The notes under the pieces are model-generated. The model saw only the letters and a program-made list of their open reading frames with translations, had not been told where the DNA came from and did no database searches. From Lithobates sylvaticus (Eukaryota > Chordata > Amphibia > Anura > Ranidae), in NCBI GenBank assembly GCA_028564925.1, contig CM053029.1, forward strand, positions 36,506,026 through 36,570,025: a DNA stretch of 64,000 nt, given 5' to 3'. Below, piece by piece: positions 40,592-51,059 of the stretch (position 1 is the stretch's first letter; the number at the start of each line of letters is the position of its first letter). The position numbers and the translations under genes are program-made.

Positions 40592-40655
40592 ATATATATA
40601 TAGATTTACCTTCACTTGTTTATACAATTAGCGCTGCACTTATTCACACCCACAT
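39672..40655. repeat. Inverted-repeat (Penelope-terminal-like) element, about 390-bp arms
   Basis: GTGTGAATAAGTGCAGCGCT at the left and AGCGCTGCACTTATTCACAC at the right are inverse. The arms continue through a TATATA run, CAAACGCCTCTAAATATTAA, CACCTCAGTGAATAAATAAA, CGCAGGTGTGACCCTTAAGA and GGCTTACCGGATCGTAATGA, to about 40065 and from about 40290. The spacer is about 225 bp. The right arm has lost or gained small pieces. No coding potential. It shares AGCGCT and CTTACCGG landmarks with the structures at 3985, 13363 and 18056. Confidence 0.85.
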
Positions 40656-41602
40656 TAAGGAACTGCTGACTGAAAGACAGTCTAGTCTTACTCAATAGGA
40701 AATACTTTATGCTATTGAACAAACATTTCTTTATGTTTTTCTCCGCAGTGTAGTGAGCACACTCAAAACCTAACACCAGGTACAAAAAAAAGTGAGCACA
40801 CAAAAGTGAAGTACAGGAAAAAAGTGCACAGGGTGTACACATGATACTCCTCCCCGGGGCCCAAGGCTCCTGACAGGGACTGGGTTACTCATGGTACTCT
40901 CAGCCAAAACCGTGTGGACCCCTTAACTTCGGGAGGCCTGCTGAAGCAAGGCCTACCCAAGTACTAGGTGGGGCTTCCCCAAAGGGAGACCCTATGAGAA
41001 GGGGAGAACCTGACCAAAAGACCACATGCCCTCCCTCACAAGATAATCAGGGCAAGTCAGAGGACCTACACTGTACTAGTCAGGGTGAGTAAAGTGCAAA
41101 TGCGCTGTGCAAAAAGTTAAAATAAACAAACACACATTAAAAAAAAAGGTAAAAGGGTAAGGGGTAAGTGCTTCATGCCAGTGTATAATATAATGGCTGG
41201 CCCTTTGACCGTTATAAAAATTCCTCCAGTCCTAGCCAAAAGGCCCCGTCCAGGAGGCAGGTGTGAAAAAGGCATGTAATGGTGCCGTGACTATGGTGCC
41301 ATAAAAAACTAAAAAAGTGAGCTCCCCCACTGTGAGAATTTCTGGCATTACTGGACTGCCACTCCAGGGGCACATACACCATGGGCCCCTCTCAGCTCAG
41401 CTCATACCAGAGCAGCCCCGACCCTACCAGATAGGCATTAGAACTTAGGGAGAACCTTGCCTTCAACCAGGGACAAGCCTGGTGCACCAGGTCAGACTCA
41501 ACCTGGGAGGAAAAAGGCCCTCCCACCCTTCCCACCTTAATAGATCAGGAGGAATGCTAGCTGGCACCACTGCATGGGAGAGGAAGGAGTGCTGACAACA
41601 GA
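40656..41602. other. Unidentified block, no gene
   Basis: A mixed, moderately GC-rich block without long frames. The segment AGTCCTAGCCAAAAGGCCCC near 41229 resembles, on the minus strand, the GGCCTTTTGGCTA 5' region of U2 snRNA, but the rest does not follow U2, so I call neither an snRNA gene nor a pseudogene. It may be a dispersed repeat not known to me. Confidence 0.35.
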
Positions 41603-41638
41603 TGTCTAAGTGGAAATGTCCAAATTGGGCCCAAAGTG

Positions 41639-42650
41639 TCAATATTTTGTGTGGCCACCATTATTTTCCAGCACTGCCTTAACCATCTTGGGCATGGAGT
41701 TCACCAGAGCTTCACAGGTTGCCACTGCAGTCCTCTTCCACTCCTCCAAGGCGACATCACGGAGCTGGTGGATGTTAGAGACCTTGCGCTCCTCCACCTT
41801 CCATTTGAGGATGCCCCACAGATGCTCAATAGGGTTTAGGTCTGGAGACATTCTTGGCCAGTCCATCACCTTTACCCTCAGCTTCTTGAGCAAGGCAGTG
41901 GTCGTCTTGGAGGTGTGTTTGGGGTCATTATCATGTTGGAATACTGCCCTGCAGCCAAGTCTCCGAAGGGAGGGGATCATGCTCTGCTTCAGTATGTCAC
42001 AGTACATGTTGGCATTCATGATTCCTTCAATGAACTGTAGCTCCCCAGTGCCGGCAGCATTTATGCAGCCCCAGACATGGACACTTCCACCACCATGCTT
42101 GACTGTAAGCAAGACACACTTGTTATTGTACTCCTAACCTGGTTGCCTCCACACACGCTTGACATAATCTGAACCAAATAAGTTTATCTTGGTCTCATCA
42201 GACCGACCACAGGACATGGTTCCAGAAATCCATATGCTTGTCTTCAGCAAACTGTTTGCAGGCTTACTTGTGCATCATCTTTAGACGAGGCTTCCTTCTG
42301 GGACGACAGCTATGCAGACCAATTTGATGCAGTGTGCGGCGTATGGTCTGAGCACTGACAGGCTGACCCCCCCCCCCCTTCAACCTCTGCAGCAATGCTG
42401 GCAGCACTCATATGTCTATTTCCCAAAGACAACCTCTGGATATGACACTGAGCATGTGCAACTTCTTTGGTCACCCATGGCGAGGCCTGTTCTGAGTGGA
42501 ACCTGTCCTGTTATACCGCTGTATGGTCTTGGCCACCGTGCTGCAGCTGTTTCAGGGTCTTGGCAATCTTCTTATAGCCTAGGCCATCTTTATGTAGAGC
42601 AACAATTCTTTTTTTCAGGTTTCTCAGAGAGTTCTTTGCCATGAGGTGCC
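41639..42650 (-). pseudogene. Tc1-like transposase, broken
   Basis: The best frame (42112 down to 41639, 157 residues) covers the C-terminal catalytic half: KHGGGSVHVWGCINAAGTGEL, the second catalytic aspartate in FQHDNDPKHTSK, and the third acidic residue in [21 protein letters not shown]. The N-terminal part upstream is spread over other frames, with the start MAKNSLRNLKKRIV-like near 42640, and contains a C run at 42367 where the frame is lost. The Tc1 DDE layout with short spacing between the last two residues is clear. Inactive. Confidence 0.85.
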
Positions 42651-42702
42651 ATGTTGAACTTCCAATGACCAGTATGAGAGAGTGAGAGCGATAACCCCAA
42701 AT

Positions 42703-43714
42703 TTAACCACTTCCCGACCGGCCACTGCATATATACGTCAGCAGAATGGCACGGGCAGGCAGAATCACATACCGGTACGTGATCGTGCATGTGCCTGCCC
42801 GTGGTCGCGCGCGCGCCGCTAGCGGCGCGCTCGCGACCCGGTCGGGAGCTCCGTGACCCCGGCCGCGGGACCAGCGGACCCGATCGCCGCTGGTATCCCG
42901 CGATCGGGTTACGGAGCTGAAGAACGGGGAGAGGTCTATGTAAACAAACCTCTCCCCGCGCTTCCTACACTGACTGTCAGTGATCGGCGGTTCCCTGTCA
43001 TCGGGAACGCCGATCAATGACGTCAGACGTACAGCCACGCCCCCCTACTGTAAAAAAAAACACAACACGTCACACTGACTCCTCCCCGCCCCCTAGTGGT
43101 TAACCCCCTAACTACAACTGTCATTTACATAGGAATCAGTGCTATTTAAATAGCACTGATTGCTGTATAAATGACAAATGTCCCAAAAATGTGTCAAAAA
43201 TGTCCGATGTGTCCGCCAAAATGTCGCAGTCACAATAAAAATCGCTGATCGCCGCCATTACTAATAAAAAAAAAAATATTAATAAAAATGCTATAAAACT
43301 ATCCCCTATTTTGTAAACGCTATAACTTTTGCGCAAACTAATCAATAATCGCTAATTGCGATTTTTTTTTTTACCAAAAATATGTAGAAGAATACGTATC
43401 GGCCTAAACTGAGGAAAAAAAATGTTTTTTTTTATATATTTTTTGGGGATATTTATTATAGCAAAAAGTAAAAAATATTGCATTTTTTTCAAAATTGTCG
43501 CCCTATTTTTGTTTATAGCGCAAAAAATAAAAACCGCAGGGGTGATCAAATACCACCAAAAGAAAGCTCTATTTGTGGGAAAAAAAGGACGCCAATTTTG
43601 TTTTGGAGCCACGTCGCACGACCGCGCAATTGTTAGTTAAAGCGACGCAGTGCCGAATTGCAAAAAGGGGCCTGGTCCTTTAGCTGCAAATTGGTCCGGG
43701 GCTGAAGTGGTTAA
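42703..43714 (-). mobile_element. TTAACCACTT-type TTAA element, nested in Tc1
   Basis: Left TTAACCACTTCCCGACC, right GGGCTGAAGTGGTTAA; TTAA at both ends. Same orientation as 29443-30446 and very close in sequence to 53118-54125 (shared CpG-rich block CGCCGCTAGCGGCGCGCTCG, and AATACGTATCGGCC). Non-autonomous. Confidence 0.92.
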
Positions 43715-44014
43715 CACACCTGCTCCCCATTCACACCTAAGAACTTGCACTAACGAGTCACATGACACCGACTAATTGGGCCCAATTTGGACATTTTCAC
43801 TTAGGGGGTGTACTCACTTTTGTTGCGAGTGGTTTAGACATTAATGGCTGTGTGTTGAGTTATTTTGAGGGGACAGCAAATTTACACTGTTATACAAGCT
43901 GTACACTCACTACTTTACATTGTAGCAAAGTGTCATTTCTTCAGTGTTGTCACATGAAAAGATAGAAGAAAACATTTACAAGAATGTGAGGGGTGTACTC
44001 ACTTTTGTGAGATA

Positions 44015-44146
<132 letters not shown>

Positions 44147-44287
44147 TTTGATCGTTTTAACAGTGGACTTCTTCTTATTGGATGCCACTAGGGTGGTTCC
44201 AAATGCATATTTTTATTCATTTTATTTTGCCATTGTTCCACTGATAAAAGGAAGATCACTCACTAATTGGCTTCTTTGCGATATATA

Positions 44288-44400
44288 ATAATTGCAGCCC
44301 CCGGGACTGATGGTAATTGTTTTTCTGGATAAAGTATATAAAATATCTCTTCATACACAGTATCAGGGAGCGCTGTCGATACTGACAGTCAGAGGTAAGA
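44288..44400 (+). promoter_or_regulatory. Candidate promoter and non-coding first exon of OR gene 3
   Basis: ATAATTG (44288-44294), an Olf/EBF-like GCCCCCGGGA (44297-44306, close to TCCCNNGGGA), a second TAATTG (44314-44319), TATATAAAA (44335-44343), then a short putative exon ending AGAG|GTAAGA with GT at 44395-44396. OR gene 3 starts at 48420 with an acceptor at 48411, giving a 4-kb intron. This is the most complete of the three islands. Roles are inferred from mammalian OR promoters, where Lhx2/Emx2 and EBF proteins bind such sites. Confidence 0.6.
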
Positions 44401-44650
44401 ATGCTAAACAAGAGCACAAACAAGTCCTATTATTCTATACAATTCTATTCTATAAATCCCTTTGTGCTTCAATAACCCAAAACATAGAAAAATCCACCAA
44501 ATATATCTAAGGCCACGTTTATTGCGATGAACGAAGAGCACAGAGGCTAAGCACACAGGACCCAATGGGTTTATTGAGGGGGTTTCAGCACACAACAGGG
44601 CAGATGGGACCAAGAAGGAGGGCACAAATAAAACAGGTGTTACATATATA
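44401..44650. other. Spacer with no recognised gene
   Basis: Follows the donor of the candidate first exon. A TTTATTG...GGGTTTATTGAGG pair is the only visible feature. Confidence 0.35.
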
Positions 44651-45010
44651 CAATGCTGTGAGAAAGTATTCTGCAAAGAAGAGCGGGCCACAATTGCTCC
44701 ACAGCGATGTGAAAGACTCATTACCACTTATCGCAAACGCTTGATTGTAGTTGTTGCCGCCAAGGGTGGCACAACCGGTTATTAGGTTTAGGGGGCAATT
44801 ACTTTTTCACATAAAGCCAGGCAGGTTTGGACAGCTTTTTGTCCCTTTAATAAAGGAAACCATCATTTAAAAACTGCATTTTGTATTAACTCGGGTTATC
44901 TTTGTGTAATGATAAAATTTGTTTGATGATCTGAGTCATTTAAGTATGACAAATATGCAAAAAAATTTAATAAAAATCAGAAAGGGGGAGAATACTTTTT
45001 CACAGCATTG
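44651..45010 (-). mobile_element. Tc1-family deletion derivative (360 bp)
   Basis: Ends CAATGCTGTGAGAAAGTATT and AATACTTTTTCACAGCATTG are inverted and flanked by TA. Inside, GAAGAGCGGGCCACAATTGC and GGGGGCAATTACTTTTTCAC are remnants of the 3' coding and flanking part of a Tc1 transposon. A MITE formed by internal deletion. Confidence 0.82.
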
Positions 45011-45049
45011 TATATCATTATACCAAATTTCCAATAATTCAAAACATAA

Positions 45050-46095
45050 GAAGACTGGGGGTGCTACCAGCTCCATAAACAATTGCACTCCCAGCAATTC
45101 TAGTGTCCAGATAACAGAAGTGCCACACAAGCCCAAGTCCCAGCAATCCCAGTGTCCAGATAGCAGGCAGGTAGCCAATACAGAATTACAAGTCCCAGCA
45201 ATCAAAGTGTCTAGATAGCAACAGGCAGCCAAAACAGAACTACAAGTCACAGCAGTCCCAGTGTCCAGGTAGCAGCAGGCAGCCAATACAGAAGTACAAG
45301 ACACAGCGGTCTCAGTATCTAGATAGTAGAAGTCCCAGTACAAGCACAAGTCCCAGCAGTCCCAGTGTCCAGATAGCAGCAGGTAGCCAATACAGAACTA
45401 CAAGACACAGCGGTCTCAGTATCTAGATAGTAGAAGTCCCAGCACAAGCACAAGTCCCAGCAGTCCCAGTGTCCAGATAGCAGCAGGTAGCCAATACAGA
45501 ATTACAAGTCCCAGCAATCAAAGTGTCTAGATAGCAACAGGCAGCCAATACAGAACTACAAGCCACAGCAGTCCCAGTGTCCAGGTAGCTGTCAAAAACC
45601 ATGACATCGGACCGAGACAGAAGTACAGTTAAATCACACTTGTTTAATAATAAAAGTAAAAAGAACAAACGTAGTCAAAACATAGCCAAAGTTCAGTAAC
45701 CGGAACGGATAGCCAGCCAAGCCAGAAGTCAGGGATCAGTGCAGTGGAACAGCAAGCAGGATATGGAGTCAGAAGGGATGTCAGCAAAGCCAGTCTTTAA
45801 ACAGGAACGCAGGCGATAGTTTCTTGTGATGTGACCAATGTGTCTGGACTGGACTGTCTGGACTGGACAGCTTAAGTAGGCAGGACTGACGAGCAGGATC
45901 ATCAACAGCTGAGTAACTGTGGAGAGATAGGAGCTGGCAATTAGCCAACAGCTGAGCGGCCAGCTCAGAGAAGGAAGGGCTGAGCTCAGCCCTGACAATA
46001 GCATCAAGCAGCCAATACAGAACTACAAGTCCCAATGTCCAGATAGCAGTAGGCAGCCAATGCAGAACTACAAGTCACAGCAGTCACAGTTCCCA
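45050..46095. repeat. Minisatellite of AGCAGGCAGCCAATACAG / CCCAGCAGTCCCAGTGTCC units
   Basis: About ten imperfect units of 55-60 bp run from 45060 to 45589 and resume at 45998-46095, interrupted by the LTR-like fossil 45590-45997. CAGTGTCCAGATAGCAGCAG is the most stable word. Non-coding. Confidence 0.88.
45590..45997 (-). mobile_element. Solo-LTR-like fossil (408 bp)
   Basis: The block has TG...CA-type ends with the short inverted repeat TGTCA/TGACA and a near-matching 5-bp flank (GTAGC/ATAGC). On the minus strand it starts TGTCAGGGCTGAGCTCAGCC and has an ATTAAA-like signal near the far end. I read it as a solo LTR, perhaps of Ty3/Gypsy type; no internal coding region is present. It was inserted into an existing minisatellite, and the flank mismatch suggests moderate age. 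Confidence 0.5.
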
Positions 46096-46209
46096 GACCG
46101 CATCAGGCGGTCCCAGAAGTTGTAATATTGTCTCCCTCTTGTAAGACTCTGCATCCATGAGCTTCTCCATGAATATTACTGGAGTAAACTCGAGTATACT
46201 CTATTCCTT

Positions 46210-46400
46210 CGGTGTTCTCCAAGCTTGGGGCCAGATGTGGCCCTTTGCTTGCTTTTATCCGGCCCTTGGGGCATTATTTTCCCCACTGTCAGCAAAAGTG
46301 GGGCATAGTTCCTGCCACCGACACCAACAATGGGGCGCTAGTCCTCTCACTAACACCTATGATAGGACTATTCCTCCCACTGACAGCACACAAGGAGTCC
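46210..46400 (+). mobile_element. hAT fragment (CAGGGGTCTCCAAACT family), left part
   Basis: CTCCAAGCTTGGGGCCAGAT, GCTTTTATCCGGCCCTTGGG and two or three CACCAACAATGGGGCGC units match the left part of the family. No right end. Confidence 0.65.
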
Positions 46401-46659
46401 ATAAACGTCTAGAAGCATGTGCAAAACATCACCACACAGTGCAAGTCTGAATAAAAGGCACAAGGTAAAAGATCAGCTTCACTTAAATAAGCTTACAGTA
46501 TATGAAGACCAGTGTATCCCATAAAGAAAAAAACACCAAAGAAGTGCAGCAAAAAAATTAAGAAGAAGAAAGTTTGGGGGAGCCGGAAGAGAGAGATAAG
46601 AGAGGGTCCAATCCTATCGGGAACGCCAGTACCACTTCAACATTGTTATCCAGGTCCTA

Positions 46660-47160
46660 GAGCATGGTTCACAGGTATGAAAAGTCAATCCAGGCATACC
46701 AAGTTGGCGTGAATTTAGAATATTTTTCTTGAATACGTGCCGTGAGCTCTTCCATACACATAATGTGATTCAACTCGGTCACCCATTCTCTAATATTGGG
46801 CACTGTTGAGGAATTCCAGTGCCTGGGTATTATACACCTAGCTGCCATGAGTAGAAAAAACGTAGCAAACCATTTCTGGCCATCTGTGGTGAACCCAGGA
46901 GCACTGATATTAGAGCCAATAAAGGCATTCTGGGGAAGTCGGTACACATGATTTGGGCACTTGGCTGCCATACTGCTTCCCAGAGCAACAATGGGCAGGA
47001 CGATTACAAGTATAACATGGTGCCCGCGTCATTACCACAGCGCCAACAATGTTCGGGGTAATGTGGCCGCATTTTATGCAACTTGTCAGGGCATATACCA
47101 CCTGTCCAATATTTTATACTTTGTTTCCTGGGCCTGGGACTCTATACATTTTCACTTGCA
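46660..47160 (-). mobile_element. L1-clade LINE fragment (ORF2 C-terminal end)
   Basis: The minus-strand frame 46971-46669 reads ...WFATFFLLMAARCIIPRHWN...IREWVTELNHIMCMEELTARIQEKYSKF, the typical C-terminal ORF2 segment of L1/Tx1-type LINEs. Just upstream in another frame is HKMRPHYPEHCWRCGNDAGT, the Cys-rich motif that precedes it. Truncated at both ends and frame-shifted at least once, so inactive. Confidence 0.75.
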
Positions 47161-47224
47161 CCTGGTATTCACTGAAACAATTTAAATTCTCTTAGAAAAT
47201 GTGTACAATATCAAACTGTTTAAG

Positions 47225-48235
47225 TCACATGTGTCAAACACAAGGCATGCTGGCCAAATCCAGCCCTCCAGGCCATTTCATGTGGGCCTCGCACCCAGGG
47301 GAAGGGTGGAAGTGAGATGTGAGCCTGTGAAAGAGAGCGGATTACTGCACGTGTACGTAGCACACCCCTGAACTCTGCACTCTGTACGTAGCACACCCCT
47401 GAACTCTGCACTCTGTACGTAGCACCCCCTGAACTCTGCACTCTGTACGTAAAACACCCCTGAACTCTGCACTCTGTACATAGCGCATCTCTGAACTCTG
47501 CACTCTGTACATAGTGCATCTCTGAATGCTGCACTCTGTACATGGCGCACCTCTGAACTCTGCACATAGCGCACCTATGAACTCTGCATGTAGCGCACCT
47601 CTAAACTCTGTACATAGCGCACCTCTGAACTCTGCACTCTGTACGTAGGACATCTCTGAACTCTGCACATAGAACACCTCTAAATTCAACACTTTGTACG
47701 TATCGCACCTCTGAACTCTGCACTCTGTACGTAGCGCACCTCTGAACTCTGCACTCTGTACGTAGCGCACCTTTGCACTCTGTACTTAGCGCACCCCTGA
47801 ACTCTGCACTCTGTACATAGCGCACCTCTGAACTCTGCATGTAGCGCACCTCTGAACTCTGTACATAGGACACCTCTGAACTCTGCACTCTGTATGTAGC
47901 GCACCTCTCAACTCTGCACTCTGTACGTAGCGCACCTCTAAACTATGCACTCTGTAAGTAGCGCACCCCTGAACTCTGCACTCTGTGCATAGTGCACCTC
48001 TGAACTCTGCACGTTTGCACACCTCTGAACTCTGCACGTTGCACACTTATGAACTCTGCACTCTGTATGTAGCGCACCTCTGAACTCTGCAAGTAGCGCA
48101 CCTCTAAACTCTGCAAGTAGCGCACCTCTGAACTCTGCAAGTAGCGCACCTCTGAACTCTGTACTCTGTGCTTGCTCACCCCTGAACTCTGTATGTAGTG
48201 CACCTCTGAACTTTGCACATAACACACTCCTTGTA
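47225..48235. mobile_element. hAT-like left end followed by a CACTCTGTACGTAGCGCACC minisatellite
   Basis: GTCAAACACAAGGCATGCTG and CCAAATCCAGCCCTCCAGGC resemble the GTCAAACTCRAGGCCCGCGG start of a vertebrate hAT family. From 47340 to 48230 about 30 units of 27-36 bp (ACTCTGCACTCTGTACGTAG, CGCACCTCTGA) follow. Frames with VQSSEVRYVQSAEFRGAL on the minus strand are array translations. No right terminus is seen. Confidence 0.7.
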
Positions 48236-48419
48236 TTTATTGCCCCTTTAAGATCCTCCCACTGCAATATGGCCACACCCACTATACAATGTCGTTCAGT
48301 GGGGGCGTGGTTGAGTTCCTGGGCCTATTCTTTTGTGCTCAGACTTATTTTACTATTTTTACTTATTTTATGTTTCAGGCTCCTAACCTGTAATTAATAA
48401 TTTCACTACAGACAACATA
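48236..48419. other. Upstream region of OR gene 3 with splice acceptor
   Basis: TTAATAATTTCACTACAG ends at 48411, eight bases before the ATG; an alternative TTATGTTTCAG is at 48378. Otherwise unremarkable. Confidence 0.5.
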
Positions 48420-49352
48420 ATGGCAGTCACCAACACCACCCAAATTAGCTTTTTCCAATTTTCTGGACTGACCAAAGATGGAAGGCTTGTCCCGTTCCTT
48501 TTCATATTCTTCACACTTGTATATGCTGTGACTCTGGTTGGCAATGCCGGCATGATTACTCTGGTCCAACTCACCTCCAGCTTCCATACCCCAATGTACT
48601 ATTTCTTGAGTTACCTGTCTGGAGTTGACCTGTGCTACTCCTCCGTGATAATGCCCAAGATGCTGTGTGACCTGTGGTCTAATAGAAAGCCCATCTCATA
48701 CAAAGGCTGTGCCGTTCAACTATTTTTCTTCGCTGGCCTGGCAGTCACAGAGGCTCTTCTGCTCTCAGGGATGTCGTACGACCGATACGCTGCTATCTGC
48801 CACCCTCTTCACTATAACTCAATAATGACCAGGAAGAAATGTTGGGGTTTGGTCGTCCTGGCTACATGTATTGGCTTCTTGCAGTCCTCCGTGCAGACGA
48901 GCTGTGTATTCAGTCTCCACTACTGTGGATCAAACGTTATAGACCACTTTTACTGTGACATCCCTCCACTTCTCAAATTGTCCTGCTCTAGAACTTTTCC
49001 GTGTGACACTGTAACGGTCTTCTTCACGTGTTCTTGTGGTATAGGCTCCATGGTGACAGTTCTATCCTCATACTCTCTGATAGTGGCTTCTATCTTACGG
49101 ATGAATTCGGCTGAAGGTAGGCAGAAGGCCTTCAGTACGTGCTCTTCACATATCATGTGTATTTCCATCTTCTACGGAACAGTATTTTTTATCTACTTGC
49201 GTCCTCCTACTGCTGCGTTTGACAAAAGAGATAAGGTGGCCTCTGTTTTCTACTCCGTGATGATACCCATGCTGAATCCACTTATATACAGCTTGAGGAA
49301 CCAAGAGGTGAGAAAGGTTCTAAGGAAGGCAATTCACAAATCTCACCAATAA
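48420..49352 (+). CDS. Odorant receptor 3 (class II, intact)
   Basis: A 310-residue odorant GPCR. N-glycosylation site N5-T-T; a canonical helix 1 G41-N42; HTPMYYFL at the start of helix 2; MSYDRYAAICHPLHY at the end of helix 3, where the usual V after DRY is A; cysteines in TSCVF and HYCGSNVIDHFYCD; KAFSTCSSHI in helix 6; PMLNPLIYSLRN in helix 7; a basic tail ending KAIHKSHQ. It is closest by eye to OR 1 (shared LLLSxMSYDRY, IDHFYCD). The start is supported by the acceptor at 48411. A candidate promoter is at 44288. Two OR-derived scraps follow at 49413. Confidence 0.96.
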   Translation: MAVTNTTQISFFQFSGLTKDGRLVPFLFIFFTLVYAVTLVGNAGMITLVQLTSSFHTPMYYFLSYLSGVDLCYSSVIMPKMLCDLWSNRKPISYKGCAVQLFFFAGLAVTEALLLSGMSYDRYAAICHPLHYNSIMTRKKCWGLVVLATCIGFLQSSVQTSCVFSLHYCGSNVIDHFYCDIPPLLKLSCSRTFPCDTVTVFFTCSCGIGSMVTVLSSYSLIVASILRMNSAEGRQKAFSTCSSHIMCISIFYGTVFFIYLRPPTAAFDKRDKVASVFYSVMIPMLNPLIYSLRNQEVRKVLRKAIHKSHQ

Positions 49353-49412
49353 CAATCCATCAGAATTCAAACAAGTGCTGTTAGATCTATCTCTAATTGT
49401 TGGTTGTCCAGT

Positions 49413-49593
49413 TGACCAGAACAGAGAGATCCAACTACCTATAGCTCCACTTCATCATTATGTGTCCCCCTATCCATTACATCTCAAAAATTACCAGGAA
49501 AATTTGTTGGGGGTTTGGTTCTCCACGCTTCTTCTTTGGACTACTTGTAGATCGCAGCAAAGATTAGTAGTGTATTAAGTCTCCATTACTGCG
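49413..49593 (+). pseudogene. Odorant receptor fragment A (helix 3-loop region)
   Basis: CCACTTCATCATTATGTG, ATTACCAGGAAAATTTGTTG, GGGTTTGGTTCTCC, then GTATTAAGTCTCCATTACTG correspond in order to OR gene 3's CTTCACTATAACTC, ATGACCAGGAAGAAATGTTG, GGGTTTGGTCGTCC and GTATTCAGTCTCCACTACTG (helix 3 end to second extracellular loop). Frame is not kept. It is a host-gene scrap, 60 bp after the OR 3 stop. Confidence 0.7.
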
Positions 49594-49633
49594 AAAGGAA
49601 CATTTTATCCAGCTCTTCCTGGTACTTCTCCTG

Positions 49634-49765
49634 TTGACCAGAACAGAGAGGCCCAACGCTTTACCTCATTATACCAAGAAAAATTGTTGGGGGTTTGGTT
49701 CTCTTCCTTGGACTTCTTGTAGATCCTAGTGAAGATCAGTAGTGTATTCAGTCTCCATTACTGTA
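49634..49765 (+). pseudogene. Odorant receptor fragment B (tandem copy)
   Basis: A second copy starting TGACCAGAACAGAGAGGCCC and ending TGTATTCAGTCTCCATTACTG, about 75-80% like fragment A by eye and covering the same OR segment. It lacks part of the middle. A and B form a tandem pair with a period of about 221 bp. Confidence 0.7.
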
Positions 49766-49769
49766 AATA

Positions 49770-50035
49770 AGTGGTCCCCTAACTGCGGTCCATGGGCCGA
49801 ATGTGGCCCTTTGCTTGCCTTTATCCGGCCCTTAGCACACCATTCCTCCCACTGTTACCAACAATGGAGCTCTATTCCTTTCACTGACACAAGAGATGGG
49901 GAACTAATTCTCCCACTGACACCCATTATGGAACACTATTTCTCTCACTGACACCAATGATGTATTTTTTTTACTCCCGCTGACCACTAAGTCTAAGCCC
50001 CCGTACACACGGTCTGATAACCTCTACATGCTAAT
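49770..50035 (+). mobile_element. hAT fragment plus a Harbinger end scrap
   Basis: GTGGTCCCCTAACTGCGGTC and GCTTGCCTTTATCCGGCCCT mark the left end of the CAGGGGTCTCCAAACT family, followed by about five CACTGACACAAGAGATGGGG-type units to 49990. At 49997 AAGCCCCCGTACACACGGTC is a Harbinger-like MITE end without a body. Confidence 0.65.
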
Positions 50036-50225
50036 ATTCACTCTCCTCTGGAATATCCAAATTTTCCAAAAGTAAGTTCTTTTGCACTGTCTTCAAGTCC
50101 GAGGGAACCCAGCTGATTTGCTAAGAAGTACTGGTTCAGTTTACCACCCCACCAACTAAGTGTAGTTGGCCTCCAAAAATATGGCAGCACCATTTTTATC
50201 TTCCCCAAAATGGAAGTTGTTTGTC

Positions 50226-50453
50226 CCTGTTAACTTGGCACCCCGAAGCTTCTTTTATTTGGACTCCACCAAGATGGCACTATTATGCACTTTATATTTG
50301 GTCCCCACCAATGTGGCGGCGCTGGTTTGATCTCCTCCAAAATGGCGCCCGGAGCCTATTTGTTTGGAAGTATGTAAGTCTTAGGCAGGCTAGAGAAAGG
50401 GGCAGGAATTCGCCTGAAATGTTGTGTCCAGATGGAGGCTGTTTGTCTCTGTT
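50226..50453 (+). repeat. Flanking repeat unit, first copy
   Basis: CCCCGAAGCTTCTTTTATTTGG, CTCCACCAAGATGGCACTAT and TAAGTCTTAGGCAGGCTAGAG reappear after the hAT element, at 57808-57960, as CTGAAGCTTCCTTTATGTGG, CTCCACCAAGATGGCACTGC and TAAGTTTTAGGCAGGCCAAAG. A tandemly duplicated segment existed before the hAT insertion. Confidence 0.75.
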
Positions 50454-51059
50454 AACATGACTAGGGATGGGCCCGGTGCTCGATTCAAACCCACGTTCGA
50501 ATTGAGCACCGGGCGTTCGCTCGCTCGGCGAGCCCAGAAATATTTGGGCCGTTCGCATCACATTCGTGTGATGCGAGCGGCCCCGCAATGCATTGCGGCC
50601 GGCGCAGTGCATTGCTGGCTGATGATTGGCCAAGCATGCACTGTGACCCCGCATGCTTGGCCAATCACAGCGCCGGAAACTAGGAGAGCAATAATTGGCT
50701 ACAGGCAGGACTCCTGTAGCCAATTAAAGCTCAGGGGCTTTAGTACACGCCCCACCATATAAAAGGCCGCCACGCCGTCGGCCCAGGTCACATGTGTTCC
50801 GGCTTTAGGGGAGAGCAGTCTGCTTATTGATTTGCTTGATTGCTATTTCTTTGCTATCCATTGCTACCTGAGTCATTCATCATTACTGATCATTCATTGC
50901 TGCTGATTGCACAGTTAGTGTGTTATTAGCTGCTGCTGGGGATTAGTCTGGTGTGTGCGTACTGTTAGTACAGTATTGCAGTAGCACCAATCGCAGTGCT
51001 GTTAGCACAGCATTGCACCCCAACTTCTGTCCCAACCTTCTGTCCCATCCCAGGCAGGG

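Noticed and set aside
41639-42112. An intact host gene of 157 residues
   Set aside because: It is the C-terminal half of a Tc1 transposase within a recognisable, truncated transposon.
46157-46450. 97-residue frame as a gene
   Set aside because: It covers a hAT fragment end and its minisatellite units.
47220-48282. Overlapping minus-strand frames with VQSSEVRYVQSAEFRGAL repeats
   Set aside because: Array translation; the units are 27-36 bp and stop-free by composition.
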